From the NCBI GenBank assembly GCA_025362295.1, contig JANYGX010000005.1, forward strand, positions 62,001-126,000: 64,000 nt of DNA, read 5' to 3'. A model generated the notes under the pieces. That model did no database searches. It was not told the DNA's origin and saw nothing but the letters and a program-made list of their open reading frames with translations. The position numbers and the translations under genes are program-made. Positions 8,659 through 23,400 of this stretch are shown here, piece by piece. Source of the DNA: Sphingomonadales bacterium. GTDB taxonomy: Bacteria > Pseudomonadota > Alphaproteobacteria > Sphingomonadales > Sphingomonadaceae. Every line of letters starts with the position of its first letter. The stretch's first letter is position 1.

Positions 8659-9650
8659 TCAAACGCATTTTTTCGGGCATTCAACCCACGGGTAATCTGC
8701 ACCTTGGTAATTACCTCGGCGCCATTACGAACTGGGTCGCCATGCAGCATGACATGCCATCAATTTTTTGCATTGTTGATCTGCACGCCATCACCGTGGC
8801 GCAAGACCCTGTGGCACTCAGGGCCGGAACGCGGGATATGGCTGCCGCCCTGATTGCCTGCGGCATAGACACCGACAAGGCCATACTCTTTCATCAATCG
8901 GCCGTGCGCGAGCACACCGAGCTTGCCTGGATACTGAATTGCACGGCGCGCATGGGCTGGCTCAACCGCATGACACAGTTCAAGGATAAAGCCGGCAAGG
9001 ATAAAGAGGGTGCAAGCGTTGGCTTGTTCACCTACCCGGTGTTGCAAGCCGCGGATGTGTTGGCATACAAGGCAACCCACGTGCCTGTTGGTGATGACCA
9101 AAAACAGCATCTTGAGTTGATGCGCGACATCGCCCAGAAGTTCAACACTGATTTTGGTCGCCAGATATTTCCATTGCCTGAACCGATTATTCCCAAAACT
9201 GCCGGGCGCATTATGAGTTTGCGCGATGGCAGTGCCAAAATGAGCAAGTCAGATGCTTCCGACATGTCGCGCATTAACCTCACAGACGATGCCGATTCTA
9301 TTGTGGCCAAGATCAGAAAAGCCAAAACCGATGCTGAAGCCTTGCCAGACAACGCGGCAGACCTCAAAAATCGACCGGAAGCGGAAAACCTGGTGGTTAT
9401 ATATGCTTGTCTGAATAAAATTTCCGTTGATGCTGTACTTGCCGAGTGGGCCGGGCAAGGCTTTGGCGCTTTCAAAGCCAAGCTTGCAGAGCGGCTCGTG
9501 GAAACTCTGGCCCCGATAACTTCTGAGCTTGTTAAATTGCAGGCGGATATTCCGCACATAGATGCCGTGCTGGCGAAAGGTGCCGATGCCGCGCGCGCAA
9601 TCGTAGCTCCCGTTCTGGCTGAGGTGCGCAGTGTCGTAGGCTTTTTATAA
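8655..9650 (+). CDS. trpS: Tryptophanyl-tRNA synthetase
   Basis: 331 residues, the family's normal size. Class I synthetase signatures are present: the HIGH-like [12 protein letters not shown] near residues 11-20 and the KMSKS loop (AKMSKSD) near residue 196. [20 protein letters not shown] is the typical tRNA-synthetase core segment. It charges tRNA-Trp with tryptophan in the cytoplasm. The start overlaps the murJ stop by 4 bases, indicating translational coupling. Its 3' end overlaps the convergent TolC-like gene by 6 bases, so any terminators lie inside the opposite coding regions. Confidence 0.97.
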   Translation: MIKRIFSGIQPTGNLHLGNYLGAITNWVAMQHDMPSIFCIVDLHAITVAQDPVALRAGTRDMAAALIACGIDTDKAILFHQSAVREHTELAWILNCTARMGWLNRMTQFKDKAGKDKEGASVGLFTYPVLQAADVLAYKATHVPVGDDQKQHLELMRDIAQKFNTDFGRQIFPLPEPIIPKTAGRIMSLRDGSAKMSKSDASDMSRINLTDDADSIVAKIRKAKTDAEALPDNAADLKNRPEAENLVVIYACLNKISVDAVLAEWAGQGFGAFKAKLAERLVETLAPITSELVKLQADIPHIDAVLAKGADAARAIVAPVLAEVRSVVGFL

Positions 9651-11264
9651 TTTCCGCGATGTGTCCGTGTCGGCGATATAACCAAACAACATGCCAAGCC
9701 CCTGCAAAACTCGGTAGCCCGATGTGACAGCTTGATATTTGTTGATCACCTGCGTTGATTTTGAATTGAACAACGCGTTTTGGCTCTCCAGCAAATCAAA
9801 TACCGTGCGCTTGCCGGTTTTAAATTGCTCTGCATAAAGATCCACAACCTTGGCGGCGGCATCAACCTCGTTATGTATATTGTTGACTTTATCACGTGCT
9901 GTTTGCAAAGCGCTGTAATCACTGCGCACCTGTTGCTCAACCTCTCGTTCAACCCGCCGCAATTCATAGGACTGCTCGCGAATGCGGGAACGAATGCGGT
10001 TGTTGACCGCTTGATCGGCACCGCCATTGAACAGATTATAGCGAAGCGTTACCAAGGCTTTTCCGCCTGCCAGTTGCCCTGTCTTGCCACCCACATCATC
10101 TTTGTAATCGCCCTGCATTTCGAGAGCGAGCTTGGGGTAATAATTACCCTTGTTGCTGGCAAGTTGACGCTCCAGTGATTTTCTTTGCGCCACCGCCTGC
10201 ATCAATTTCGGTGCCTTGCTTTCAATCAACCCCACGGCTGACTCTGCATCTACAGGAAGAGCAGCATCCGGCTGAGGCGGTTCAACCAGTTGCCCGGGCA
10301 GCCTGTTGGTCAAACGGCGATAGGTTTCCTTGCCTTGCTGCAGTTCGCTCTCACGGTCCTGCAGCCGAGATTTGATGTTGGACAAAGCCGACTGCACCCG
10401 GCTGACATCTGCACCTGTTGAAAGCCCCAAATCTTTTTGTATTTGTACAGTATGCAGAATTTTTTCGTGAGCCGCAACATTCTCTTTGGTCAACTCTACC
10501 AATCGTTGCAATTGCAACAAGGAAATGTACGCACTGGCAATCTGAAAACTTATGTCTTCAACACGTTCCTTGGTGGACCAGCTGGCCGCTTCAAAAAGCG
10601 CCTTGGCACGGCGATAATCATTAACCGTAAGACCGAAATCCCACAAATATTGTCGCAGTGTTAAGCTGGCTTCGGTATGCAACAGAGCACTGTCTGTACC
10701 TGCGGGCCGTTTGCCCGTAAAAATATTGGCATCACCTCGATTGTAATCATACTCTTCGCCTGAACCAGCGGAGGCATCAACGTGAGGCAAAAACCCGGCA
10801 CGCGCTTCCTTTACCCCGTAGTGAGCGTCATCCTCCCTTGCCTTGGCAATCTGCACTTCTGGATTATCTGTAAGCGAATCAAGAATGGCTGTTCTCAAAA
10901 ATTCGATGTCCCCATCTTTTGGAATTTTTTTGACAGACTGCGACAGCTGCGTTGTTAGTGCTTTGCTGCCCATTTTATGAGGGCGAATAACAACGGGCTG
11001 ACTGACTTTTTTTACAATGTTTGCATTGACTTCATTGATCTGACACGTGGTCTCTTCACTTAAGCCTGCGGTTAGCTGATCACAAAAGCTATTACCAGTC
11101 AAAACAACAGGCAAATGTATTTTAAACGCGCTAGCATTTTCGGCAGCTGCAAATTTAGAAAAAGAAAACACACCTACTGATAGCATAAAACATACAGGGA
11201 AAATTTTCCATCTGTCAGGCCCAGGCATGAATTTTATATGCCGTTGAGAAGCTGTTGCAACCAT
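9645..11264 (-). CDS. TolC-family outer membrane channel of the type I secretion locus
   Basis: 539 residues, with about 140 more at the N-terminus than a core TolC. A membrane-like signal (about residues 18-40, [25 protein letters not shown]) is followed by a variable stretch with two cysteines and then the OEP repeats: [22 protein letters not shown] starts the first, and [12 protein letters not shown] marks the beta-barrel hairpin of the second. The C-terminus has the [21 protein letters not shown] motif typical of type I outer membrane proteins. Such trimers form the outer membrane exit duct. It is divergent from the giant RTX gene across 156 bases, which supports a joint role. The start is uncertain: ATG at 11228 (residue 13) is also possible, and neither has a strong binding site. 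Confidence 0.93.
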   Translation of the reverse strand: MVATASQRHIKFMPGPDRWKIFPVCFMLSVGVFSFSKFAAAENASAFKIHLPVVLTGNSFCDQLTAGLSEETTCQINEVNANIVKKVSQPVVIRPHKMGSKALTTQLSQSVKKIPKDGDIEFLRTAILDSLTDNPEVQIAKAREDDAHYGVKEARAGFLPHVDASAGSGEEYDYNRGDANIFTGKRPAGTDSALLHTEASLTLRQYLWDFGLTVNDYRRAKALFEAASWSTKERVEDISFQIASAYISLLQLQRLVELTKENVAAHEKILHTVQIQKDLGLSTGADVSRVQSALSNIKSRLQDRESELQQGKETYRRLTNRLPGQLVEPPQPDAALPVDAESAVGLIESKAPKLMQAVAQRKSLERQLASNKGNYYPKLALEMQGDYKDDVGGKTGQLAGGKALVTLRYNLFNGGADQAVNNRIRSRIREQSYELRRVEREVEQQVRSDYSALQTARDKVNNIHNEVDAAAKVVDLYAEQFKTGKRTVFDLLESQNALFNSKSTQVINKYQAVTSGYRVLQGLGMLFGYIADTDTSRKL

Positions 11265-11420
11265 GATGATGACAAAATACTTTCAGTTAATATCTCTTTA
11301 ATGTTTTAACATAGCGGATAATGGTAAAGACAACGCTAACTGTGAAACGATTATTCCTGTTAATCCTTCTTCAAATGGTACGGCCCTATATTGAACAGTC
11401 AAAATATTTGAGTGTGAGAT
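11265..11420. promoter_or_regulatory. Divergent promoter region for the TolC-like and giant RTX genes
   Basis: An AT-rich 156-base spacer feeds two divergent genes and must hold both promoters. GGATAATGG near 11332 offers a reasonable -10 for the rightward gene but with only a weak -35 (TCTTTA). No clear operator, riboswitch or sigma54 site is seen. The giant gene has only a weak binding site (GTGTGAGAT) before its ATG. Confidence 0.4.
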
Positions 11421-14400
11421 ATGGCCATCAATAAAAAAACAGCTTCAGCCGCGGCCCACATGGCTGATAGCCATAGCCTGGCAGCGCACGCCAGTGGTGG
11501 TGGTATAGCCGCAGCAGCTCTTAAAGCCGCCGGTGGTGCTACACATATTATTGAAATAAACGCCGACAACAAAGTGATATTGAATTTGCCCTATCAACCT
11601 TTCAAGGTTGAGGTCGTCGATGTCGATATGATTTTGACCTTTGAGGATGGCAGCAAGATCATTGTGCCCATGCTTGGTATCGCTGCATTTTCACCCTCAC
11701 CACCAACACTGGTTTTCACCGACAAAGCGCTTGGCATCAACGATGTTGTGGCAAAAATCGGTGAAGTGAAAGAGATTGCTGATATATCGCAAATTCATCT
11801 GGCAAGTGTTGGCGGAGAAACACAATCGCCCAAAGATGCGCAAGGTGAAACCAAAGACGCCGGTAGCCAGGCCGCCGATGTGTCTGCGAGCGTTGCAAAA
11901 CAAGCGCAAGTTTCGGAAGATCATAAAAATGCAGATGATGTCAGCAAGCGTATTGAAGAGAAATTATCAAACGATTCGTCTTCAAGCGCTGGATCGTCAC
12001 CACCAGCGCAAGGTGTTGCAACACCGGTCAACACACCTGATCCCGGTTCTAATATACCAGGTGCTGGTAAAATCACACCGCAACTCGAATTTAAATTGTT
12101 CAATGTTGTTGGTGTGCAAAATTCAAGCGATGCCAATAATAACGTTATCAAGGGTGCCACTGGCGGGCCGGGCTCTGACACGGATGCACACTATGCCGCG
12201 CAAACAGCGCAGCAAACCATAACCGGCACAGGTTCCAACGACCTGATTTATGCGGCACGGCCAGAGCTGGCACCGGCTGGAGACAGCGCACGGCTTTTGC
12301 ATGTGGCGGCTACCTTACCGCAAGGTGGCCTTGATGCCAAAAATATTCTCGTACCAAATTTACCAGCCGGTTTTGGCGTGGCCAACGGGGTGCATACGGA
12401 TAAAGGCTGGCTGATTGATGCCGCCGCAGCCAATATCACCAAGGTTATTCCAGTTGCAACGCCGGGCCATCCGATTAACCCTGATGAAACCAAATTTACG
12501 TTTGATATTATTCTTCAATATACTGTGCCAGCCGCTGATTCGAAAACCAGTGCGCTTGGTTTCAGCAAAGAATTTTTTCTGCCCGTGCAAATTGGCCTTG
12601 CCGGTGCTAACGGTGCTGTGGTTTCCACAGTTGAGGTGTCATCGCATTTTGGTATCAAGCTTGTGGGTTCCGAAGCGGACATCACCGCGCACGATCCAGT
12701 TAACGGTGATCCAATTTATGTGTTGTTTGGCAACCCGCCAGGCAGCACCATCAACGCTGGTGACGGCGACGATACAATTGTATCCGGTGCAGGAGCGGAT
12801 CACATTGATGGTGGTACCGGCACGAATATTGTTTCCTACGAACTCTCAAAAATTGCTGTCGTTGCCGATCTTTCAACCAGCAAAGGCAGTGGCGGGTTTG
12901 CAGAAGGGGATACCTACACAAACATACAGGGCTTTACGGGATCAGATCAAAATGACAAACTGACCGGCGATGCCCATGACAATATTTTTGATGGTGGCAA
13001 GGGGGCAGATACGATTGATGGGGGTGCCGGTTTTGATACGGTAACCTATGCAAAATCCGATAGCGCTGTTACCATTCATCTCGATGGCACAGCAAGTTCA
13101 GGCGGCACAGCTGAAGGCGATATACTAACCAGCATCGAGCATGTCATCGGCTCTGATTTCAACGATACATTTGTCGGCAGCAGCACGGCCGCCACTTACG
13201 ACGGTGGCAAGGGTGACGACACGTTCATTGCTGGCCTTGGTGCTGAAACATTTAATGGCGGCGATGGCAACAACACAGCGGATTATTCCGCCGCCACTGG
13301 CGCCGTCACGGTTTATCTTGATGGTCGTGTTGGCAGTGGTGCCGAGGCACAAGGTGACATCATCACCGGCACAAACACACTTGTTGGCTCAGCATTTAAC
13401 GACAGCCTGACCGGCAGCAGCGGCAACGATACAATTTCCGGCGGTGCTGGCGCTGATACCATCGATGGCGCTGGCGGCATTGATACAGTTGATTACAGCG
13501 CATCAAAAGTGGCGGTTGAAGTTTTTCTTGATGGCCGCACCAGCCACGGTGGTGATGCAGAAGGTGACGTCATCACCAATATCGAGGTTATTTCTGGTTC
13601 TGATTTTAACGATCATCTGGTCGGCGGCGCTGGCAACGACACCCTTTCTGGTGGCAAGGGCGATGATACGCTTGAAGGTGGCGCAGGCGCTGACAAGCTG
13701 ATTGGTGGTGACGGGTTCGATATTGCATCCTATGCCGGTTCATCAAGCGGTGTAACAGTGGCGCTGGATGGATCCGTCGCCACCGGTGGAGATGCCACAG
13801 GCGACACATTTGTCAGTATCGAGGGTTTGCAGGGTTCGGCATTCAATGATGCGTTATTTGGTACAGCAGGCAATGATTATCTTGGTGGGGGCGCTGGCAA
13901 CGATACGCTGAGTGGCGGCTACGGCGCAGACACGCTGGACGGGGGTGCAGGTTTTGATACAGTCGATTACAGTCAGGCCCATTCCGCTGTTGAAATCAAT
14001 CTCAATGGCACAACCAGCCACGGCGCGGAAGCTGAAGGCGACATTCTGACATCGGTTGAGCACATTGTTGGATCATATTTTGACGATAGCATCAATGGCA
14101 CAACAGCAGCCGAACTTCTGGAAGGCGGTGGCGGCAACGATACCCTGCGCAGCGGTGGAGGCGCTGATACTCTCGATGGTGGCAGCGGCATCGATACTGT
14201 TGATTACAGTAGGTCGCTGTCAGGTGTGAGCGCATATCTTGATGGCACTGCCGGCAGTGGTGGCGACGCTGAGGGCAATATTATCCGTAATGTTGAAAAT
14301 CTCACCGGCTCTGCTTTCAATGACAAACTGGTAGGCAATAGCGGCGACAACGTGCTGCTTGGTGGCCTTGGCGATGACACACTGATCGGTAGTGCCGGTG

Positions 14401-17400
14401 CTGACACGTTAGATGGTGGTGCAGGCATTAACACAGCTGATTATGCTGCGGCCACTGGTGCTGTCTCCATAAATCTTGATGGCTCAGCCTCGCATGGCTT
14501 TGAGGCGGAAGGCGATAGATTATCAAACATCCAGGTGGTCATCGGTTCGGCTTTCAATGATAGCCTCAACGGCACCAGTGCCAACGAAAGTCTCTATGGT
14601 GGCAGCGGCGATGATACATTGATCGGCGGTGCCGGTGCTGATGTGCTGGATGGCGGCACTGGGGTTAACACCGCAAGCTATGCCACAGCGCTATCCGGCA
14701 TTGCTGTTGATTTATCAGCAGGCACTGGAAGCCTGGGCGATGCGCGCGGCGATACACTGGTCAATATTCAAAACATTATCGGCTCGGCATATAATGATAC
14801 GATTACAGGCGATAGCCATGACAACATGCTCTTCGGCAATGGGGGCAACGATACGCTGATTGGTGGCGCTGGTGCTGATACGCTTGACGGCGGTGACGGG
14901 AATGATACAGCGGATTATTCAGCATCAGCCAGCGCAGTAACGATTGCACTTGATGGCTCGGTTGGTCACGGCGGGGACGCAGAAGGTGATGTGCTGATCT
15001 CCATCGAAAGCCTGATTGGCACAAATTTCAACGATGTACTGACCGGCAATGCCGCTGATAACAGACTGGTTGGCGGCGCAGGCGATGACACATTGATTGG
15101 TGGTATCGGTGCGGATACACTCGATGGTGGGGCTGGTTTCGATACGGCTGATTATTCAGGCTCAGCGCAAGCAATCAGCATTTCGGTCGGTGGCAGTATC
15201 GGCCACGGCGGTGAGGCGGAAGGTGATATCCTTCTCAATGTTGAAAAGATTATTGGCTCGGTCTACGATGATACAATTAGCGGCTCAGCGTCCAACGATG
15301 TGCTGCTTGGTGGTGATGGCAATGATGTGCTGGCCGGACGTGGTGGTGCCGATACGCTTGACGGCGGCGCGGGTTTTGACACAGCTGATTACAGCTTGTC
15401 CGGTTCTGCAGTACAGGTCGGGCTTGATGGTCGTGTCAATCACGGTGGTGATGCCGAAGGTGACACGCTGATCAGTATCGAAAAAGTAACAGGCTCGGCG
15501 TTTGATGACAGTTTATATGGTTCCGTCACCAGCGAAGCCTTGTTTGGCGGCGGTGGCAATGATACGCTCTATGGTTCAGCTGGAGCCGACACACTCGATG
15601 GTGGCACCGGATCGAACACGGTCGATTATTCTGCCTCGACAGCAGCGATTAATATCAATTTACAAACCGGTAGCGGCACGGGCGGCGATGCACAGGGTGA
15701 TACACTCAGCAACATTGCTACAGTGATTGGTACAGACTTCAATGATATTTTGGTTGGTGATAATAATAACAATAACCTGCAAGGGGGGGCAGGCAATGAT
15801 CTGCTGATCGGTGGCGCCGGCGCTGATACGCTGGACGGCGGCGCCGGTATTGACACCGCGAGCTATGCGACAGCCACGTCAGCCGTAACCGTCTATCTTG
15901 ACGGCACAGCAGGTGGTGGCGATGCGCTGGGCGATCATCTTATCAGTATCGAGCGTCTGCTGGGTTCGCTCAACGATGATACGCTCTATGGCGATTCAAA
16001 CGCCAACTACATTGATGGTAGTTCTGGCAACGATACTATAGATGGCGGCGCTGGCGATGACACGCTGCTTGGCGGATCTGGTGATGATGTCCTGATTGGC
16101 GGTGCCGGAGCCGACATCCTCAATGGCGGCAGTGGTTTTGATACAGCAGACTACAGCGCATCCTCTGCTGCGGTGACTGTTGCACTCGATGGTTCCGTTG
16201 GCAGTGGTGGCGATGCACAAGGTGACACGCTCATAAGTATTGAAGCGTTAATAGGGTCAAATTTTGCCGACAGCCTAACAGGCAGCAGCTCAGCGGACAC
16301 TTTAATCGGCGGTGGCGGTAATGACACTCTCACTGCTGGTGCTGGCAACGATTTGCTACAGGGTGGTTCTGGCGATGACATACTAATTGGTGGCAGTGGT
16401 GCCGATACGCTTGATGGCGGTTCAGGCACTGACACTGCAGATTATTCCGCATCCTCTTCCGGTGTGACCGTTGCAACAGACGGCTCCACGGGTATTGGTG
16501 GCGATGCCAGTGGCGATGTGCTTATTTCTATAGAAAAAATTATCGGTTCCAATTTCAACGACCATTTATCGGGCACGAATGCCAACGAAACGCTGCTGGG
16601 TGGCGCGGGCAACGACACACTAACAGGTGGCGGTGGGGCTGATGTGCTGGACGGCGGCGTTGGTATAGACACTGTCGATTATTCAACATCATCGGCTGCA
16701 GTGAATGTAAATTTGGGCACAGGTGCTGCGAGCGGTGGCGATGCGCAGGGTGATACACTCATATCCATCGAGAATGTTATCGGATCTGGAGGTGATGATA
16801 CACTGACCGGTTCATCAGCCAATGATGTGCTGACGGGTGGTGATGGCAACGATCTGCTCACCGGTCTGCAAGGTGATGATACGCTGCTTGGTGGTGCGGG
16901 GAGTGATACACTCATCGGCGGTGCCGGTGCCGATGTGCTTGATGGCGGCACTGGTGTAGATACGGCTGATTATTCAGCGTCATCCGCAGCGATTCAGATA
17001 GCGCTTGATGGTTCGAGCGGCGCTGGTGGCGATGCCCAGGGCGACACTCTTATCAGCATCGAACATATTATCGGCTCGGCTTTTGATGATCAGCTAACGG
17101 GTTCGTCAGGTTCTGATACGCTTGAAGGCGGTGCCGGTAACGATCTGCTGATTGGTAATGCTGGTAACGATTCGCTTGTGGGCGGTGCTGGTGATGATAC
17201 CCTTCAAGGCGGCGCTGGTGCTGATGTGCTGGATGGTGGTGCCGGTATTGATACAGCCGATTATTCAACATCTGCATTAGGCATTGTTGTGGCGCTGGAT
17301 GGTACTGTAGGAACCGGTGGTGATGCTCAGGGTGATACGCTCATCAGTATCGAACATCTTGTTGGTTCAAGCTATGCCGATAAGCTGACGGGCTCGTCGG

Positions 17401-20400
17401 CCAATGAGCAATTTGATGGTGGTGCCGGTGACGACACCATCAATGCCGGTGTTGGCAATGATATTTTAAATGGCGGATCTGGCGATGACCTGCTGATCGG
17501 CGGCGCAGGCGCTGATACCATTGATGGTGGCGCAGGTTTTGATACGGTGGATTATTCATCGTCGTCCGCTGCTGTCACAGTTTATCTTGATGGTACCGCA
17601 GGCATTGGCGGTGATGCGCAAGGGGATGTCATCACCAATGTCGAGCATGTGGTCGGCTCAGGCTTTAACGATCAACTGTTTGGGGCAACAGGTGCAGACT
17701 CACTTGAAGGTGGCGCTGGTAACGATACATTGATGGGCAGTCTCGGAGCCGATACCCTAGTGGGCGGCGCCGGTTTTGACACCGCAGATTACAGCAACTC
17801 AAACGCCGCTGTTGCTGTCTCTCTTGATGGCTCTGTCGGCGCTGGTGGCTATGCAGCTGGTGATACACTCTTCAGTATCGAAAGCCTGATTGGTTCTGCC
17901 TACAACGACACATTGAGCGGTGGCACGGCCAACGACAGTCTTGTCGGTGGTGCGGGCGATGATATCCTCTCTGGCGGTGATGGCAACGATACGCTGCTTG
18001 GTGGCAGTGGCAACGATACGCTAATCGGTGGTGCAGGTGCAGATATACTCGATGGCGGCACCGGCACTGATACCGTTGATTACAGCAGTTCAACCACGGC
18101 GGTCACAGCCTATCTTGATGGTACTGTTGGCACGGGCGGCGATGCACAAGGCGATGTTATTACTAACGTTGAACGACTCGTTGGTTCAAACTTTAACGAT
18201 AGTTTGGTTGGCAGTGCCGGCAATGATACATTGGTTGGCGGTGCTGGTGATGATACACTGGTGGGTGGTGCCGGTGCTGATTTTCTGGATGGCGGCCTTG
18301 GTTTTGATACAGCAAATTACAGCGCATCAGCCTCTGCGGTTGCTCTCTCGCTGGCCCTGGGTGTTGGCACGGCAGGCGATGCCACTGGCGACACCTATAA
18401 TAGCATTGAACGGGTTGTCGGCTCAGCCTTCGACGATACACTTGTGGGCTCCAATGGCAACGACAGTCTCGAAGGCGGTGCCGGTAACGACAGTCTTGTT
18501 GGTGGTGCTGGTGATGACACACTGCTTGGCGGCGATGGTAACGATACACTGATCGGTTCAACCGGGGCTGATGTGTTGAATGGCGGTGCAGGCATTGATA
18601 CAGCCGATTATTCATCATCGTCTGGCGCTGTGGCTGTTCATCTTGATGGCAGCGCATCAAGCGGCGGCGATGCGAACGGAGATGTGCTAACCTCCATAGA
18701 AGTTGTCATCGGGTCGGCGTTTTCAGATATACTGATTGGCACATCGGCCAATGAAACCCTGCTTGGTGGCGCTGGCAATGATACACTCATTGGTGGCGCT
18801 GGTGCCGATGTTCTGGATGGTGGCAGTGGTACCAATCTTGCCGATTATACCGCCTCGTCGTCCGCTGTCACCATTGACTTGATTGCTGGCACTGGCCTTG
18901 GCGGTGATGCGCAAGGCGACACCCTGTTCAATATTCAGCAACTGATTGGTTCTGGCTATAATGATACGATTACAGGTGGTATCAATGCTGAAACACTGGA
19001 CGGCGGAGCTGGCGATGATGTGATCTCTGGCGGTGGCGGTGCCGACAGCCTGGTTGGTGGTGCTGGCAATGACACCCTGATTGGTGGTGCTGGTGCCGAT
19101 ACGCTCGATGGCGGCACAGGGTTTGATACGGCAGACTACAACGCATCCGCTGCTGGTATTAATGTTGCACTCGATGGCTCAGCCAGCAGCGGCGGCGATG
19201 CGCAGGGTGATGTGCTGCTTAATATCGAGCGTGTGATCGGCTCCGGCTTTGCCGACATCATTACCGGCGGACCAGGCTCAGATTCTCTCGAAGGCGGTGC
19301 TGGCAATGATGTGCTGATTGGCCTTGCAGGCAACGACACTTTGCTTGGTGGTGTGGGTGATGATACGCTTATTGGTGGCGTCGGTGCCGATAGCCTTGAT
19401 GGCGGTGCAGGCTTTGACACAGTCAGTTACGCAAGTTCGTCTGCTGCCGTCATGATTAATTTAAATGGCACAGCAAGCTCTGGCGGTGATGCGCAGGGTG
19501 ATCAACTGTTCAGCATTGAGCATGTCATAGGCTCATCCTATGACGATTTGATGGTTGGCACTGTGGTCAGTGAACAATTTGATGGTGGCAACGGTGATGA
19601 CACATTCATCGGCGGTGGTGGTGCCGATAGCTTTAACGGTGGCAGTGGTTTCGATACCGTTGATTACAGCGCGAGTGCAGCGGCTGTGAATGTTGATCTG
19701 ACGCTGGGTGTTGGCAGTGGTGGCGATGCACAGGGCAACCAATATACATCCATTGAAAGTGTTATTGGCAGCATTGGCAACGATACGCTTACAGGTTCGA
19801 GCGTAGCAGACAGCCTGGTCGGCGGGGCTGGCGATGATATTCTAACAGGCAATGCCGGTAACGATACACTGCTTGGCGGGGCTGGCAACGACACCCTGAT
19901 TGGTGGCATAGGCTCAGACGTGCTCGATGGCGGCAGCGGCACCAACACAGCTGACTATAGTGCATCCAGTGCTGGCGTTAACGTGTTCCTTGATGGATCT
20001 GTTGGTTTTGGTGGTGATGCTACCGGTGATACACTTGCCAACATTCAGGTGCTGATCGGCTCAGTCTATGCAGACACACTCACTGGCACAGCGGCCAATG
20101 AAACCCTATTGGGTGGTGCTGGCAACGACACACTCATCGGCGGTGCAGGCGCTGATGTGCTGGACGGCGGCAGCGGTACCAACCTCGCTGATTATTCAGC
20201 GTCGACTGCAGCTGTGACCGTTGATCTTAATGCAGGCACAGGTTTTGGTGGCGACGCGCAAGGCGATACACTTTTCAACATCCAGCAACTCATTGGTTCC
20301 GGTTATAACGATACACTGACTGGCGGTGTAGGTGCGGAAACCCTTGACGGTGGGGCTGGCAACGATCTAGTTACCGGCAATGGCGGTGCTGACAGCTTGC

Positions 20401-23400
20401 TTGGTGGAGCAGGCAACGATACGCTGATTGGTGGTGCAGGTGCAGATACGCTCGATGGTGGCACAGGCTTTGATACCGTTGACTACAGTGCATCAGCTGC
20501 CGGTATTACCATAGCTCTGGATGGATCAACCGGCGTTGGCGGTGATGCGCAAGGTGACGTGCTGCTCAATATTGAACACGTCATAGGCACCAGTTTTGAC
20601 GATTTCATCAGCGGCGGCCCGGGCGCAGATGTGATTGAAGGCGGCGCTGGCAACGACGTGTTAACAGGCTTTTCTGGCAATGATACACTGCTCGGCGGTG
20701 CCGGTGATGATACACTTGTTGGCGGCGTTGGCGCTGATATTCTTGATGGTGGTGCGGGTTTCAACACGGCCAGTTACGCAAGTTCAGCCGCCGCCGTTAC
20801 CATCGACCTGACAAGCGGAATCGGTGTTGGCAGCGATGCCCAAGGTGATCAACTTTATAATATACAACATCTTATAGGCTCGTCCTATAACGACATTTTT
20901 ATCGGCACAGCCGCTGCTGAGCAGTTTGACGGCGGCAACGGCGATGACACGTTTACCGGGCACGGCGGTGCTGATACTTTCAATGGTGGCAGTGGTTTTG
21001 ATACGGTTGACTACAGCGCCAGCATCGCGGCTGTGAATGTCGATCTGACATTAGGCGTCGGCTTGGGTGGCGATGCGCAGGGTAACCTATACACATCCAT
21101 TGAAAGTGTGATTGGCAGCGCAGGCGACGATACACTGACAGGTTCTGCAGCATCCGACAGTCTGGTGGGGGGTGCTGGTGCCGATGTGCTGACCGGCAAT
21201 GCCGGTAACGATACGTTGACGGGCGGTGCCGGCAATGACACGCTTATCGGCGGTGTTGGGTCAGACGTGCTGGATGGCGGCACAGGTATCAACACTGCGA
21301 ACTACAGTGCCAGCACAGCCGGGGTCAACGTGTTCACAGACGGCTCCGTTGGCTATGGCGGCGATGCCACCGGTGATACACTAGCCAATATTCAGGTTGT
21401 TATCGGCTCATCTTTTGCCGATGGCCTCAATGGTACGGCAGCCAACGAAACACTTTTAGGCGGTGCTGGCAATGACACCCTAACAGGCGGTGGCGGTGCC
21501 GATGTGCTTGACGGTGGTCTAGGCATTGACACGGTGAACTACAGCACGTCAGCCACCGCTGTCGTTGTAAGCCTGCTCACCGGTACCGGCTCAGCGGGCG
21601 ATGCGACCGGTGATACCTTGATCAGCATTGAAGCGATCACAGGCTCTGCGTTTAACGACAGTCTTATAGGTGGCACCGGCTCTGAATCCCTCGATGGCGG
21701 TGCTGGCAATGATACTTTGGTCTCAAGCCTTGGCGCTGATACCCTGAATGGCGGAACCGGGTTTGATATCGTTGATTACACGGGCAGCCTTGCTGCAATC
21801 AACATTGCACTGGATGGCAGCACCGGACATGGTGGCAATGCTGAAGGTGATATACTTATAAATATAGAGCAAGTGTATGGCTCAAACTACGCCGATAGCA
21901 TAACGGGGTCATTCAGCGATGACATACTCTATGGTTATGACGGCAACGACACGTTAAGCGGTGGTGTCGGCAATGACCGGCTCTATGGCGGCAATGGCGA
22001 TGATGTTCTAGTTGGTGGTGCCGGTGCCGACACACTTGATGGCGGGTCAGGTTACAACACAGCAAATTATCAAACGTCAGCCTTGGCTGTCGCGGTTGAT
22101 CTCAGCACGGGCACCGGCTCCGCAGGCGATGCGCAAGGCGATGTGCTTGTCAACATTCAGGATGTTGTGGGCTCCAATTTTGGCGACACACTGGTTGGTG
22201 GTGCAAGTGGCAGTCAGCTTGAAGGTCGCGATGGCAATGATGTACTGACGGGCGGTTCAGGTAACGACACGCTGCTGGGCGGTGCTGGCAATGATACACT
22301 GATTGGTGGTGCCGGTGCAGACATCATCAACGGTGGTGGCACTGGCAATGGTGAATTCAACACTGCGGACTATTCAGCCTCCACTCAAGCCGTAAGCATT
22401 CATCTTGATGGCACGACGTCATCCGGTGGCGATGCGCAGGGTGATATCATTACCAATATCCAAACTGTGATCGGCACAGGTTTCAACGATGCGTTCTACG
22501 GAACTGCGGCTGATGAAACATTCTATGGCAATGATGGCAACGATACCTTCTACAGCAGTGGCGGGGCTGACACCTATTATGGCGGTACAGGCACAGACAC
22601 TGTAGATTACCGATCCGCCACATCTGGCAGTACGATTTATCTTGACGGCAGCTATGGTACCGGCGGCGATGCCGCAGGAGACCGGTTGTTCTCAATCGAG
22701 GTATTACAGGCGACAAATTTCAACGATATAATATATGGCGGTGCGACTGCGGCCAGCATATATGCCAACGATGGCTATGATATTATTCATGCTGGTTCTG
22801 CGGGTGACAGCATCTACGGCGGCGCTGGCAACGATACAATCTACGCAGGTGCGGGCGCTGACATCGTTGATGGCGGCACTGGCAGCAATATCATTACCTA
22901 TGAGCAATCCGCCGCTGCTGTTACTATAAGCCTTGATGGATCAGCTGGTTCTGGTGGCGATGCGCAAGGCGACAGATTGACCAACATTCAGGAAATAATT
23001 GGGTCAGCCGGCGACGATGTTATCTCAGGCGGCAGCTTCAATGGTTATTTATATGGCTGGTATGGCAATGACACGTTTATAAGTGGCAGCGGTGTAGATA
23101 CGCTAGATGGCGCCGCTGGTTTCGATACGGTTGATTATTCAGCGTCTGCCACGGCTGTTACTGTACAACTTGGTGGCACAGGCAGCGGCGGCGATGCGCA
23201 AGGCGACACCTACATCAGTATCGAACACGTCATCGGATCGGCTTATGGTGATGTGTTAAAAGGCGATGTGTTCAACGAACAGTTTGATGGTGGCAACGGC
23301 AATGACACAATAACCGGCAGTGCTGGCGCTGACACTATCAACGGCGGTGCCGGATATGATACAGCGGATTATTCAGCCAGTGGCTCTGCTATCACGGTTT

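Noticed and set aside
11421..11540. AAG at residues 36-38 of the giant protein as a LapG-type cleavage site
   Set aside because: It lies before the conserved N-terminal domain, not after it as in LapA retention modules, and no LapD or LapG gene is in the window.
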